A stretch of DNA of 24,373 nt from CAYSRM01 sp964475205 (GCA_964475205.1 CAYYVQ010000048.1:1-24373); one strand, 5' to 3'. Positions 1 through 8,435 are shown, numbered from the stretch's first letter. Numbers and translations are program-made. The notes: generated from the sequence alone by a model not told the origin.

Positions 1-650
1 GGTGGCAGACTAAGCTTTCCAAGCAAGTCAATAGAAGCAATGGGATCATTTTCAAGAGCCACATATAAACTAACGAGATTTTCTTCTTCCCCCAGCGGAT
101 CCCGGTTCACCCACCGCCCCAGCTCCGGTGAGTAATATCTGTAGCCGTAGTAATAGAGCCCGGTTTCGGCGTCGTAATACTTGGTGGAGAAGCGGAAGTG
201 GAAGTCGTCGGCTTTGGTTCCGCTCTTTGCGATGATCTGGCCGAAGGGGCCGTATTCGTAGTGGGCAACGACGTTGGTGCCTGTTTCGTCGACGTATTCG
301 GTGATGTTGCCGTTGGCGTCGAAACAGGGGAAGAACGGCTCGCTCGGAGATCTCGCCCTACCATCTACGACGGAGAGGAGGCCGCCGATGCCACCATCTC
401 CCTGGAGCGAACCGGAAAGGTCGAGGCCCCAGATATAAGAGTTTGTGGTGGGGTTTCCTCCAGAGACGGACTGCTCTTGGACGAGCAGCCAGCCATCGTA
501 GAGGAAGGTGTTTGTGTTGGTGATGGAGTTGGTGTAGGCGAAGGGAGATACGGAAGACAGGGACGCTTTTTTCCGGCGGGTTCTTGTGGCGCCGTTGGCT
601 TTTGGTTGGTATCTCGCTTTCAATACGTAGGCCCGACGCGCCTTTCCCTG
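1..650 (-). pseudogene. RHS-repeat protein, C-terminal core fragment (runs off left edge)
   Basis: The minus strand is open without interruption from base 650 to the window edge. It reads as the end of an RHS/YD-repeat protein: SGSLQGDGGIGGLLSVV, then DANGNITEYVDETG, HYEYGPFGQI, FRFSTKYYDAETGLYYYGYR, YYSPELGRWVNRDPLGE and ENDPIASIDLLG. This is the classic RHS-associated core that precedes a variable C-terminal tip. In this family the core forms a large shell that carries a toxic or effector tip; that tip would lie beyond the left edge. No ATG starts the frame. It opens directly after the TAG stop of the upstream nuclease gene and lies in the same frame as it, so only the last part of a normally much longer protein is present. 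The sequence is well preserved, so it may be an orphan tip cassette or a recently truncated gene. The family call is firm; whether it is expressed is unknown. Confidence 0.8.
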
Positions 651-1667
651 CTAGCCTTTGAATACCTGCTCAACGCTTGCCGCATCGAGCGATACTTCTA
701 TCCAAATTTCAAGCTGACTACTGGTGGCCGCGCTGATCTTTTCCTGTACAGATTGCGAAACGGATCCAAAACGCTTGTTGAGGATTTTGAGCAACGTTTT
801 TGCAGCTTCTTCCTGTCGGCCTTCCTGCCGACCTTCCTGTCGACCTTCCTGCCGACCTTCCTGTCGGCCTTCCTGTCGGCCTTCCTGTCGGCCCTTCGTG
901 ATAAGTTGTTCGGCTATTGTCATGGCTTCCTCCTGTAGTTTCGGCTGCTGTATGGCCTCAACCTGCTTTATATACTCCGTTAAATCGGTATCATTGTCAA
1001 CAACGCAAATATACTGCAGCAGGGTTCGGATCATGGATAGACTGCTATCCTGCTGTGTCATCTGCGCGAGTAGTTGGAATAAGCGGGGCAATTCGTGGTG
1101 CATGCCCTTGCGGCTGGCTTTAAGCGCCAGCAGACTGGTCCTGACCATCAGCGTGCCTTTCAGTTCTTCGGCATTGATGTGGTTAAGATCGACAAGCAGA
1201 TGCCGGAACTCGGGCTGGTACGGCGCCAGTCCATCGGGAATATCGATCAGGCCACTTAGTGATAGATCGGCGGTCCAGGTTGCGCCACCCTGGAAAAGCA
1301 CCAGTGGCAAGACTGGCGGCAACTTTCTTGCCTTCGGGTTCTGTTTACGGTATTGATCCCAGATGTTAAGAATGTAGCGAAGCAACCGTAGGGGCATCCA
1401 TGCATCGGGCGAGCTCTGGTGCTCGAAAAGGCAGTAGAGTAGCGTTGGAGTATTGTCGATCTGTACCATATAGAGCAGATCGGACTCAGTGCCGTGTAAT
1501 GCTTCATCGGTGTATTTTCCCGGTTCGAGCTTGAGTGTTTTCCAATCCAGTCGGTCTCGTATATCCTCAGGCAGATAGTTCTGGAAAAAGCCCACAGCGT
1601 CCTCAACGTGCGAGAATGTCTCCTTGAAAAGATGGTCGTGCGGATTCTGTATGGATTCTTCGCTCAT
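651..1667 (-). CDS. Rpn/YhgA-family PD-(D/E)XK nuclease (recombination-promoting nuclease / putative transposase)
   Basis: The start HDHLFKETF, then ESDLLYMVQI and YCLFEHQSSPDAWMPLRLLRY, are typical of the Rpn/YhgA (Transposase_31) family. Those segments hold the expected nuclease residues: D in ESDLL and E-x-Q in FEHQS. Family members are DNA endonucleases that raise RecA-independent recombination and are usually spread as accessory genes. After the catalytic half come a helical region and seven perfect GRQE units, encoded by a 12-bp tandem repeat, and then a short helical tail ending VEQVFKG. I place the start at the ATG before SEESIQNPHDH, because the family normally begins close to the HD-x-x-F motif. 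An ATG at 1724 would add 19 unconserved residues. Neither start has a good Shine-Dalgarno sequence. The TAG stop is immediately followed, in the same frame, by the RHS fragment. Activity in this strain is unknown. Confidence 0.88.
   Translation of the reverse strand: MSEESIQNPHDHLFKETFSHVEDAVGFFQNYLPEDIRDRLDWKTLKLEPGKYTDEALHGTESDLLYMVQIDNTPTLLYCLFEHQSSPDAWMPLRLLRYILNIWDQYRKQNPKARKLPPVLPLVLFQGGATWTADLSLSGLIDIPDGLAPYQPEFRHLLVDLNHINAEELKGTLMVRTSLLALKASRKGMHHELPRLFQLLAQMTQQDSSLSMIRTLLQYICVVDNDTDLTEYIKQVEAIQQPKLQEEAMTIAEQLITKGRQEGRQEGRQEGRQEGRQEGRQEGRQEEAAKTLLKILNKRFGSVSQSVQEKISAATSSQLEIWIEVSLDAASVEQVFKG
810..893 (-). repeat. 12-bp coding tandem repeat (7 units, GRQE)
   Basis: Seven consecutive 12-bp units on the plus strand alternate between ttcctgtcggcc, ttcctgccgacc and ttcctgtcgacc. 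Read on the minus strand each encodes G-R-Q-E. The units differ only at synonymous positions, so the protein repeat is perfect while the DNA has drifted. A length-variable, charged, probably helical linker of this kind is common near the C-terminus of Rpn/YhgA proteins. Confidence 0.93.
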
Positions 1668-2021
1668 GAGGTCATAACGGTTATTGATGCCTGAATTCCC
1701 ATGCCGAAAACATACCTTTTTCATGCGCAGACGACAAGTGTTTATCGATCCCTACCGGTCTTATTCCGCTGGTGAAGAAAATTAAACCTGCAAGTTAACA
1801 TTAATATGGATTAGCCAGGTAGGATAAGCCGCTGTTGAACTCGCCATCTATGGCATGAAAATGAGCTATTTAAAATTCGTAAATTCGGGCTCGAACCATA
1901 GCAAATAACTGCCTCCTATTAACTTAACATCATGCTGGCAGCTTGAGGCACGGGTTAGAAGCGCTTTTTGGTAACCGTTAAGCTTGGCCGGTTTTGCCGG
2001 TCGCGTTGCCATGCAGCCCGC
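1668..2021. other. Intergenic, no recognised gene
   Basis: About 350 bases between the Rpn-type gene and the next fragment. Frames are short and lack ribosome sites. I see no RNA gene, clear terminator or long repeat, only AT-rich patches and a small direct repeat (gccggttttgccggtcgcgttgcc) at the left end. It probably contains the promoter of the Rpn-type gene, but I cannot point to one. Confidence 0.5.
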
Positions 2022-2459
2022 TCATGGTTTCGACTTCAGGATGTAGTTCCGCTTGTATGTGGCCGAGGTGATAATGGTCCAGGCGTGTAGGTCTTCGAGT
2101 CCGGGCACCGTGGTCAGGGCCGGGTAGGCACAGAGGGCACGGTGTGATTCCGGGATCGAGTCGGCCACCCGTTCACAGAAGGTCCTCTCGCCAACGATCA
2201 ATGCTTTCTCCCACCAATCCTCCTCGGCATACTCGCGGCTGTTCCACTTAGTATTGCTGGCCTGGATGTACCAGTCGCGCAACTCCGGCCACGGCACATC
2301 CATGAACCAGCGCCGCAGTGCCTTGCGGTCGATGACACGGTAGCGCTTGCGCACCCCGCTGAGTTCCATGTGCCCTGAGTGCTTCCACAGCAGCGGATGG
2401 AAGAGGTCTTCAGGCTGCTGCCTGAGCATCGCAAAATCCATATCGAGTGAACAACGCAA
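2022..2459 (-). pseudogene. 5'-truncated fragment, possibly the C-terminal part of a REP-associated (Y1_Tnp) transposase
   Basis: The minus-strand frame is open from directly after the TAA stop of the ABC ATPase gene (and in the same frame as it) down to a TGA at 2022. There is no ATG near its beginning; TTG at 2459 is the first plausible start, with no ribosome site. It encodes a hydrophilic, Trp-rich protein with the segments LFHPLLWKHSGHMELSG, KRYRVIDRKALRRWF and DWWEKALIVGERTFCERVAD. The last resembles the W-x-x-x-x-x-V-G-x-x-x-F motif near the C-terminus of some REP-associated tyrosine transposases. No HUH or catalytic Tyr domain is present, so a gene lacking its N-terminal half is the best explanation. 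The family call is a resemblance from memory. An uncharacterised small protein is the alternative. Confidence 0.4.
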
Positions 2460-2519
2460 CGCCTGGGCACGAGACTCAATGCCTGGAGAAGCTGGTTCGG
2501 CAAGAAAGGTTTCATTTCC

Positions 2520-3194
2520 TTACACGAGTTTTCCCTGTTTTATTGCGACTTCGGCAGTGGCATATTTGCGAGCGCTGTTGTCGTGGGTGACCAGCAGTAC
2601 CGATCTGCCGTTTTCCGCAAAATCTCTCAGGTATTTGAGGACTTGCCCTGCATTATCCTCATCAAGGTTCCCTGTAGGTTCGTCAGCCAGGATAAGTGTG
2701 GGATTATGAAAAAGAGCGCGCGCAAGAGCTACGCGCTGGCGTTCGCCAGTGCTAAGCTGCGATGGATAATGAAGCGCGCGATGGTCCAGGTTAAACTGTG
2801 AAACAAGCGATTTTGCGCGGGATTCGGGCTCAGGGCATGACAGAGCTACAGAAGGCAGCATTATATTCTGCAAAACAGTCAAATACGGAATCAAATGGAA
2901 TTGCTGGAATACAAAGCCAATATTGCCGGCCCTCACCAGGTTGCGTCGTTCCGGGCTCAACTCGTAGACATCTTCGCCGGCAACAACCACACTGCCTGAA
3001 TCAGGCTCCAGAAGTCCGCCGGCCATAAGCAGCAACGTTGTTTTTCCGCATCCGCTGGGACCATAGACCATCAACATTTCGCCACTGCCAAGATCCAGCG
3101 ATACATCGTCTACCGCCCTTACCTGCCCTTCCGGCCCCTTAAACGATTTTTCAACGTTTGCAAGTTTAAGTTGTGTCATACTTTTATCTGTCAT
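2520..3194 (-). CDS. ABC transporter ATP-binding protein, LolD/MacB type
   Basis: A complete ATPase of 224 residues, the usual LolD/MacB/FtsE size. Visible motifs are Walker A GPSGCGKTT (about residues 45-53), Q-loop FVFQQFH, ABC signature LSTGERQR (about 145), Walker B LILADEPTGNLD and switch histidine VTHD. It would drive the two FtsX-type permeases encoded just upstream from the cytoplasmic side of the inner membrane. The start overlaps the previous gene as TAATG and sits behind a strong GGAGG, so translation is coupled. MTQLKL five codons later is a possible alternative start. Family members power lipoprotein extraction, export of peptides or antibiotics, or periplasmic mechanotransmission rather than classical import. 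The partner genes do not resolve which applies here. Confidence 0.95.
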   Translation of the reverse strand: MTDKSMTQLKLANVEKSFKGPEGQVRAVDDVSLDLGSGEMLMVYGPSGCGKTTLLLMAGGLLEPDSGSVVVAGEDVYELSPERRNLVRAGNIGFVFQQFHLIPYLTVLQNIMLPSVALSCPEPESRAKSLVSQFNLDHRALHYPSQLSTGERQRVALARALFHNPTLILADEPTGNLDEDNAGQVLKYLRDFAENGRSVLLVTHDNSARKYATAEVAIKQGKLV

Positions 3195-4486
3195 TATTCC
3201 TCCCAGAGAATTTCCGCCGGATCAACACGCGTTGCCCAGAATGCAGGAAGCCAACTTGCCAGAACCGCCAGCATGGCCGCCGCCAGCACGGATCCGGCAA
3301 ATCCGGCCCACGACAACCAGCTTGTCCATTCGGGCAGTGATTCCAAACCTTCTTTTAAAACCGTCCCGGCAAGGGATCCGCCGACAACGCCGACAAAATA
3401 GCCAATTGTTCCCCCGGTTAAACCGAACAGTAATGATTTGAACAGGAATAAGGCAATAACCTTGAAATATCCAGTCCCGACCGCCCTTAATACGGCAATC
3501 TCGGCAATACGCTCCTTGACATTTGAATACCCAAGCATTCCGATCCAGACCGCGGCGGCAAGTATAACAACGGGGACAAGCACAGCCACCGACCGCTGCC
3601 TCTCGCGCCCAAGTCTGGCGCGATGTTCTTTTTCCCGTTCAATAAGAGCCTTTGCTTCTTCTTCGGCTCTGCCCCGGGCCTCTGCCCTTGCGATCACTTT
3701 CGAACCTTGCTCGTACACCTGGATGCCAGGCAGCAGATTTTTCAGATCCTTACGAAGATCAGGAAGCTCAATTAAGCCCGAACACAGACACTCAAGCGCC
3801 TGGATAGCATTTATTTTGCCCTCCTTATCCAGCATTTCCTGGGCTGCAGCCAGTGGTATCCACGCGGTTATATCATCCCGGCTCCCGCGCTTGTCATGAA
3901 TTTTGTGTACAGTAAATGATCTGCCCATCAACTCAATATTATCGCCTTCCTTTGCGCCGCTGATCTTCTGAAGTTCATTGCCCAGCACGATTTTCCCTTC
4001 TGGCACGGCCTGCTGAAGCGGAGCTTTGGGCGACTTGTGCTGATGCGGCACTTCGCCACGGCTGCCGACAAGTATTATAGTGCGTCCGGTTTCAGGCCAG
4101 AGCACTCTTTTTTGAAGCACAGGGAGAAGGTGACGCACAGTTAAAATTTTGGAGGAAGCTATCTTATGGGCATAGTCCTCGGGCATGTAATGATCCGATT
4201 CTCCACTCATATGCCATTGCTTAAGATCAGTATCCTCCGGCAGGATCGCAAGGTTGAAACTGAGCTTTAAAGTCGCCCTGCGCATATCATCCCATAAGAT
4301 TTTCATCTCTTTTTCAGCGGCGGCGATCTTCTTCTCTATTGCCGCCTCCGCGACCAACCGGTTTATATTCATAATGGTTATGGCGCCATTTATAACCCCG
4401 ATTGCAGTCATTACCGCGATCACGCCCCAGAAAAAGTTTCGCTTCCTGTAGCGTATTTCCTTGAATAAAATGCTTGCTATGTTCAT
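3194..4486 (-). CDS. ABC transporter permease, MacB/FtsX type (second permease of the operon)
   Basis: A protein of 430 residues with the MacB/FtsX architecture. One N-terminal membrane helix lies at about 18-40 (FFWGVIAVMTAIGVINGAIT), followed by a periplasmic domain of roughly 260 residues. Three C-terminal helices follow at about 305-325, 345-375 and 395-420; the segment RIAEIAVLRAVG between the first two is the typical FtsX signature. A charged, probably coiled-coil stretch rich in Arg/Glu/Ala precedes TM2 (about 270-303). The periplasmic domain shares a recognisable segment, the one ending in WPETGRTIILVGSRG, with the other permease (WPETKWSVILAGKGS), so the two arose by duplication. The gene overlaps the upstream permease by ATGA, behind a GGAGG ribosome site. 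It likely forms a heterodimer with that permease. Confidence 0.9.
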   Translation of the reverse strand: MNIASILFKEIRYRKRNFFWGVIAVMTAIGVINGAITIMNINRLVAEAAIEKKIAAAEKEMKILWDDMRRATLKLSFNLAILPEDTDLKQWHMSGESDHYMPEDYAHKIASSKILTVRHLLPVLQKRVLWPETGRTIILVGSRGEVPHQHKSPKAPLQQAVPEGKIVLGNELQKISGAKEGDNIELMGRSFTVHKIHDKRGSRDDITAWIPLAAAQEMLDKEGKINAIQALECLCSGLIELPDLRKDLKNLLPGIQVYEQGSKVIARAEARGRAEEEAKALIEREKEHRARLGRERQRSVAVLVPVVILAAAVWIGMLGYSNVKERIAEIAVLRAVGTGYFKVIALFLFKSLLFGLTGGTIGYFVGVVGGSLAGTVLKEGLESLPEWTSWLSWAGFAGSVLAAAMLAVLASWLPAFWATRVDPAEILWEE

Positions 4487-5700
4487 TGCGCCTCCTGGAA
4501 CATTAAAGCCGGATCACGCTTTAAAGCGCGTAAAACAGGCAGACAACTGGACAGAAAAGTCAATGCTGTCGAAGTCAGAACTGCCAGGCCCAGGACATCA
4601 ATACCGGCCGGATACCTGCTGATATCGGCCACACCGCCAACCAGATATCCGATAACGCCCCCTGCAATCGCCAGAATAAACAACCTTCCTGTAAAAAGGA
4701 CAATAATTTTACCCATACCTAAACCAACTGACCGTAAAACGGCAAGCTCGCCGCTTCTCCTGCTGATATTGCGGGAGGCAAGAAGGGCTATCCAGACAAC
4801 ACATATCAACATGGCAGCCGAGGTTATGAGAATGGAAAACTTTTTCAGCGCAGCCCTGCTCTCCTCGCTGTGGCGCCGGTCACTTTCAATAGCGGCCAGG
4901 CTGCGTTCACGCGCTTTCCCAAATGCCATTATCTTGGCAGACGCCTCAAAATTCTTTTCCACTATCTGCGTTCCGGGCAAAATCTCAAGTATCGAATCCC
5001 TGGCAGCGGAAAGTTCTTTCCAGCCGCCTCGATACTCCCTGACATGTATCTCGTTTATCCGCCCTTCATTGTCTGTAAGTTCCTGAGCATCCTCAAGATT
5101 GATAAAGATGGTGACGTCTCTCATGTCCCCTTCTATGGTCAGACACTCATCAACCTTGAAATTCTCGCCTTTTATATCTATGCTGTCGCCTTCTTTAAGC
5201 TTGAGACCCTGACAAATCTCATGTCCAAGATGCGCTTGCCCGCTTTCAATGGGAGGCGAACCATTCAGTGAACCCTTGCCTGCAAGTATCACGGACCACT
5301 TTGTTTCCGGCCATTCTATCTTCCGGCGCAGCACAGCAAGAATATCGCCTATAGCCGGAATCTGAGCAGCAAACAGTTTGCGGGCGTATTCCTCGGGCAT
5401 GGTCTTTTCGGCATAACTGTCAGCAAGCCAATTGCCGGTCTCCTGATTTTCCGGGAGAACAATCATATTGAACCCGAGATGTTCCATGGCCTGCTCTATA
5501 TCACGGGCCATCAGCGCCATCTTTTTCCGCGTCACTTTCTCTTTTTCAGATAAAACAGCTCTTGTCCTTGCGTCATGCGCGCTCAGTAAACAGACGGCGG
5601 CAGTCAGCGTCCCTGTGGCAACAGCGATGGCAACTACCCCCGCGGCAAAACCTGCTTTATGACGCGCCATTTCACTGAACATCAGATCCCGCAGTTTCAT
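4483..5700 (-). CDS. ABC transporter permease, MacB/FtsX type (first permease of the operon)
   Basis: A 405-residue paralogue of the downstream permease. It has one N-terminal helix at about 16-38 (FAAGVVAIAVATGTLTAAV), a large extracytoplasmic domain, and three helices in the last 120 residues. The FtsX-like segment RSGELAVLRSVGLG follows TM2. The periplasmic domain contains WPETKWSVILAGKGS, GHEICQGLKLKEGDSIDIKG and a coiled-coil-prone segment before TM2. Shared positions with the other permease (PEEYARKLFAAQIPAIGDIL here, PEDYAHKIASSKILTVRHLL there) show an old tandem duplication. Its start overlaps the stop of the secreted-protein gene by four bases (ATGA). The substrate cannot be told from sequence. 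The pairing with a membrane-anchored secreted partner suggests export or periplasmic signalling rather than import. Confidence 0.9.
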   Translation of the reverse strand: MKLRDLMFSEMARHKAGFAAGVVAIAVATGTLTAAVCLLSAHDARTRAVLSEKEKVTRKKMALMARDIEQAMEHLGFNMIVLPENQETGNWLADSYAEKTMPEEYARKLFAAQIPAIGDILAVLRRKIEWPETKWSVILAGKGSLNGSPPIESGQAHLGHEICQGLKLKEGDSIDIKGENFKVDECLTIEGDMRDVTIFINLEDAQELTDNEGRINEIHVREYRGGWKELSAARDSILEILPGTQIVEKNFEASAKIMAFGKARERSLAAIESDRRHSEESRAALKKFSILITSAAMLICVVWIALLASRNISRRSGELAVLRSVGLGMGKIIVLFTGRLFILAIAGGVIGYLVGGVADISRYPAGIDVLGLAVLTSTALTFLSSCLPVLRALKRDPALMFQEAQ

Positions 5701-6920
5701 CGCCTCATCAACTTGCCTTTCCTCGCAACCAGAACACTGGTTATCGCCACTAAAATGAGGATAACTGCAAGGGTGGCTGCCATTACAACAACCAAATCAA
5801 GGCCGCCATCATCTTCCTGAACAGATTCTGTTTCATCGGCGGCCGCATCAACGCTTTGCGTCGCGCCTCCATCAACAGACTCGTTAACTTCATCATCCTC
5901 AGATTCGGTTTCCCCTGCCATCACCCCCGTCAACTCCGGCATTTCGTCCTCCACATACAAATCTTCCGTATAATCAGCTTCAGTCCAGTCAACCGAAAGC
6001 AACAGGTCGAATCCTGGATTATCAGATTTGATAATACATGAACAAGCCCCTCCAAGATAAGAGAAGTGCGACAGTATATTTTCCTTATTTATGTATTCAC
6101 CCACAAGAGGCTGAAGGCAGCGCCCTTTTCCGAAAATAACATATATGATAGGTTTATCAGCAGGCTCAAGCGCAGAATCTATGCCAAGCAACAAAGATAC
6201 AAAAAATTCTTCTTCTGGATCATCGCGGTCTATAGAATAGACCGAAACCCCCAGTTCAGGCAATGTATAGGCGTCGGCCCATTCATTTGTCGCATAAGCA
6301 TTAGCCTGCTGCCTGTACTCTTCATACGCAGCAATTTCAACCTCAAGAGTCTTTTCAACCATTTCTATTGCTGCCTTGTCCGCGCCAGCATCACCGCTTT
6401 TGAGCGCTAACCAGACAACTTTTTCCCCGCTCCCGAGATCAGCGGCAATCTTCTTGCGCATCGGCGAATCAAGAACCTTCCCTGCCGCTTCCAGATCAAG
6501 CTCTGAACTCCAGAAAGGTTTATCCTTTCTCATACCCAGAACACCGGCATATTCAACTGAGACAGATGTTTTAAGCGAGGAATTGGTTACAGTCTGGACA
6601 TCTATAATCATATTGGCCAGCGCATTGCCTTCTTCAGAAGCGGATTTCAGAAGGCTTACAGCTTCCTGCTGGCTGGCGGTCAATTGCCCGGCAATATTTA
6701 TATTCACGTAGTAAGGATCAGGCCACCATTCCTCCAGCGCATAGCGCCACACCGGCGTGGTGCAGGCAGATGAGGTCAGCGCGGATCCCGAGATCGCAAA
6801 AATAATGACAAAAAAGAGCAACGCCGGTCTTTTTCTCAATATAGGGGAAGAACAGGCCTCTGTGCATAATCTCAGAAGCCTGATTGTCTGTGCTGAAATG
6901 GTTGATTTAATGTTTTTCAT
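5697..6920 (-). CDS. Uncharacterised secreted, C-terminally membrane-anchored protein with CTTPVWRYAL motif
   Basis: First gene of the ABC/FtsX operon, about 407 residues. A signal-type hydrophobic segment (LLFFVIIFAISGSALTSSA) is followed at once by CTTPVWRYALEEWWPDPYYV. From memory, a C-T/D-TPV-[FWY]-RYA-hx-W-x-x-DPY start recurs in uncharacterised secreted proteins of planctomycetes and relatives. The middle is mixed alpha/beta with GKGRCLQPLVG and GGACSCIIKSDNPG, the latter a Cys-rich spot that could be redox-active or metal-binding. An acidic low-complexity linker of about 60 residues precedes a C-terminal membrane helix (VVVMAATLAVILILVAITSV) and a basic tail, predicting a periplasmic domain anchored at the inner membrane. 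ATG at 6920 is preferred, with AAAAGG upstream; a TTG at 6956 would add 12 residues. It is translationally coupled to the permease. I know no function for it. Confidence 0.75.
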   Translation of the reverse strand: MKNIKSTISAQTIRLLRLCTEACSSPILRKRPALLFFVIIFAISGSALTSSACTTPVWRYALEEWWPDPYYVNINIAGQLTASQQEAVSLLKSASEEGNALANMIIDVQTVTNSSLKTSVSVEYAGVLGMRKDKPFWSSELDLEAAGKVLDSPMRKKIAADLGSGEKVVWLALKSGDAGADKAAIEMVEKTLEVEIAAYEEYRQQANAYATNEWADAYTLPELGVSVYSIDRDDPEEEFFVSLLLGIDSALEPADKPIIYVIFGKGRCLQPLVGEYINKENILSHFSYLGGACSCIIKSDNPGFDLLLSVDWTEADYTEDLYVEDEMPELTGVMAGETESEDDEVNESVDGGATQSVDAAADETESVQEDDGGLDLVVVMAATLAVILILVAITSVLVARKGKLMRR

Positions 6921-7153
6921 AATGCCTTTTCTTTTCGGGCGCTTTGTTACGTGCAAGATATAGCTTTTTTATTTGCCGGTCACATTATCGGTTAATGTGC
7001 TGCCCGGACATCACTGCGGCTCAAAAAGCAGAATTGAGATGTTTTGTCAGGCTGAGTTCCAGTAAATCCCAACTTCTATATATAATACCTCAGTACAAGG
7101 CGCCCGTCAACAATCAGGGGCGAAGAATCGGCAGGCGAGACAGCAATGTATTT

Positions 7154-8272
7154 TCACGCATTGTAAAAACTGCTTATGGAATCTGCTACGTATGTTATCT
7201 GGCTGTCGGAGAGTTCCGGGAAGATCGGCAGCGCCAGGGTTTCATGAGCAGCCTTTTCGCTTTCCGGAAAATCTCCCGCCTTGTAGCCGAGTTCCTTGAA
7301 ACATGTCTGCATGTGAAAGGGCAGGGGATAATAGATTGATGTTCCAATATTTTTTTCCGCAAGAAACTTCTGGAGTTGATCCCTCTTCTCGGCCCTGATG
7401 ACATACTGGTTGAATATATGCCGGTTGTGGATGCGGGCAGGCAGCTTTACGGCGCCTGACCCTACCATGCCGGACTCTGTCAAAAGCCTGTCGTACATCT
7501 CGGCATTACGCTGGCGTTGCTCAGTCCATGAATCCAGATGTTTGAGCTTCACATTTACAACAGCGGCCTGGATGGCATCGAGCCGGAAGTTTCCTCCTAT
7601 GACTTCATGATAGTATTTTGCTTTTGCCCCGTGATTGCGCAGCTCGCGCAGCTTGTTGGATCTTTCGTTGCTGTTGGTTACCACCATGCCCCCGTCCCCG
7701 AAGGCGCCGAGGTTTTTTGAAGGAAAAAACGAAAAGCATCCGTAATGTCCGATTGATCCGGCTCTCCGGCCTCTGTATTCCGAGCCTATTGCCTGTGCCG
7801 CATCTTCAATAACGACCAGTCCGTTTTTTTCGGCAAAATCCATTACAGAACTCATCTCGGCCATCTGGCCGTAGAGATGCACCGGGATGACCGCCCTGGT
7901 GTTCGGGGTGATAGCCTTTTCAAGCAGGGCCGGATCAATATTGTATGTTACAGGATCTATGTCGACGAAAACCGGGCGCGCGCCGGTGCGCGAGATGCAC
8001 CCTGCAGTGGCAAAAAAACTGTAGGCGGTTGTAAGGACATCGTCTCCGGGACCTATTTTCTCGGCCATCAGCGAAATGAGAAGCGCGTCTGTACCCGAGG
8101 AAACGCCTGTGCCGTAGCGACAACCGGAATAGTCCGCGATCGCCTTTTCGCATTTTTCAACTTCCGGTCCCATTATGAATCTCTGTGATTCAATGACTTC
8201 GGCCACAGCTTTGTCGACTTCGTTTTTTATTGTCATGTATTGGGGCTTAAGATCAAGCAACGGGACGTTCAT
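7154..8272 (-). CDS. DegT/DnrJ/EryC1/StrS-family PLP-dependent sugar aminotransferase
   Basis: A full-length 372-residue member. VPLLDLKPQY at the start, GVSSGTDAL (phosphate-binding loop), EDAAQAIGSEYRGRRAG (about 156-172; D157 pairs with the pyridine nitrogen) and SFFPSKNLGAFGDGG with Lys186 as the Schiff-base lysine are all present. GGNFRLDAIQAAVVNVKLKHLDSW is the usual dimer/substrate segment. These enzymes transaminate keto-sugars bound to a nucleotide, giving amino sugars for surface polysaccharide, O-antigen or glycoprotein. The substrate (3-keto, 4-keto or UDP-GlcNAc(3NH2)A type) cannot be assigned here. The start has AAAGGA seven bases upstream. The gene stands alone; only a methyltransferase remnant lies upstream on the same strand, so the original sugar pathway context is missing. 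Confidence 0.93.
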   Translation of the reverse strand: MNVPLLDLKPQYMTIKNEVDKAVAEVIESQRFIMGPEVEKCEKAIADYSGCRYGTGVSSGTDALLISLMAEKIGPGDDVLTTAYSFFATAGCISRTGARPVFVDIDPVTYNIDPALLEKAITPNTRAVIPVHLYGQMAEMSSVMDFAEKNGLVVIEDAAQAIGSEYRGRRAGSIGHYGCFSFFPSKNLGAFGDGGMVVTNSNERSNKLRELRNHGAKAKYYHEVIGGNFRLDAIQAAVVNVKLKHLDSWTEQRQRNAEMYDRLLTESGMVGSGAVKLPARIHNRHIFNQYVIRAEKRDQLQKFLAEKNIGTSIYYPLPFHMQTCFKELGYKAGDFPESEKAAHETLALPIFPELSDSQITYVADSISSFYNA

Positions 8273-8310
8273 TATTTTCCTTTCTGTTCACTGCGCGCGA
8301 CCGAGCTTCT

Positions 8311-8330
8311 AACATTTGATTAATAATGTT
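8311..8330. promoter_or_regulatory. Inverted repeat upstream of the aminotransferase, possible operator
   Basis: aacatttgattaataatgtt has 6-bp arms (AACATT/AATGTT) around an AT-rich centre, 38 bases before the aminotransferase start. Position and AT content fit a promoter-operator, but no convincing -35/-10 pair is visible, so this is a suggestion only. Confidence 0.3.
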
Positions 8331-8435
8331 TGCTAAGCGGCGCATTTGTCAAACGCAAAGGGAATCGGACCCTTTTTTTTTAAATTTACCAATCAATAAG
8401 GAAGGGACCAACCCTCATATCTCACAAAATTCCCG

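Noticed and set aside
651..653. Programmed readthrough of the TAG between the nuclease and the RHS frame
   Set aside because: The two proteins are unrelated, and no pyrrolysine or readthrough signal is visible; one in three adjacent frames coincide by chance.
810..893. CRISPR array
   Set aside because: Units are 12 bp, directly adjacent and without spacers, and they encode a regular peptide.
198..938. Plus-strand open frame across the RHS tail and the GRQE repeat
   Set aside because: It is antisense to two recognisable protein families, and its FLSAFLPTFLS-type repeat is only the reverse reading of the 12-bp GRQE units.
8371..8382. Terminator suggested by the run of T after ggaccc
   Set aside because: No stable stem precedes the T-run, and no plus-strand gene ends there.
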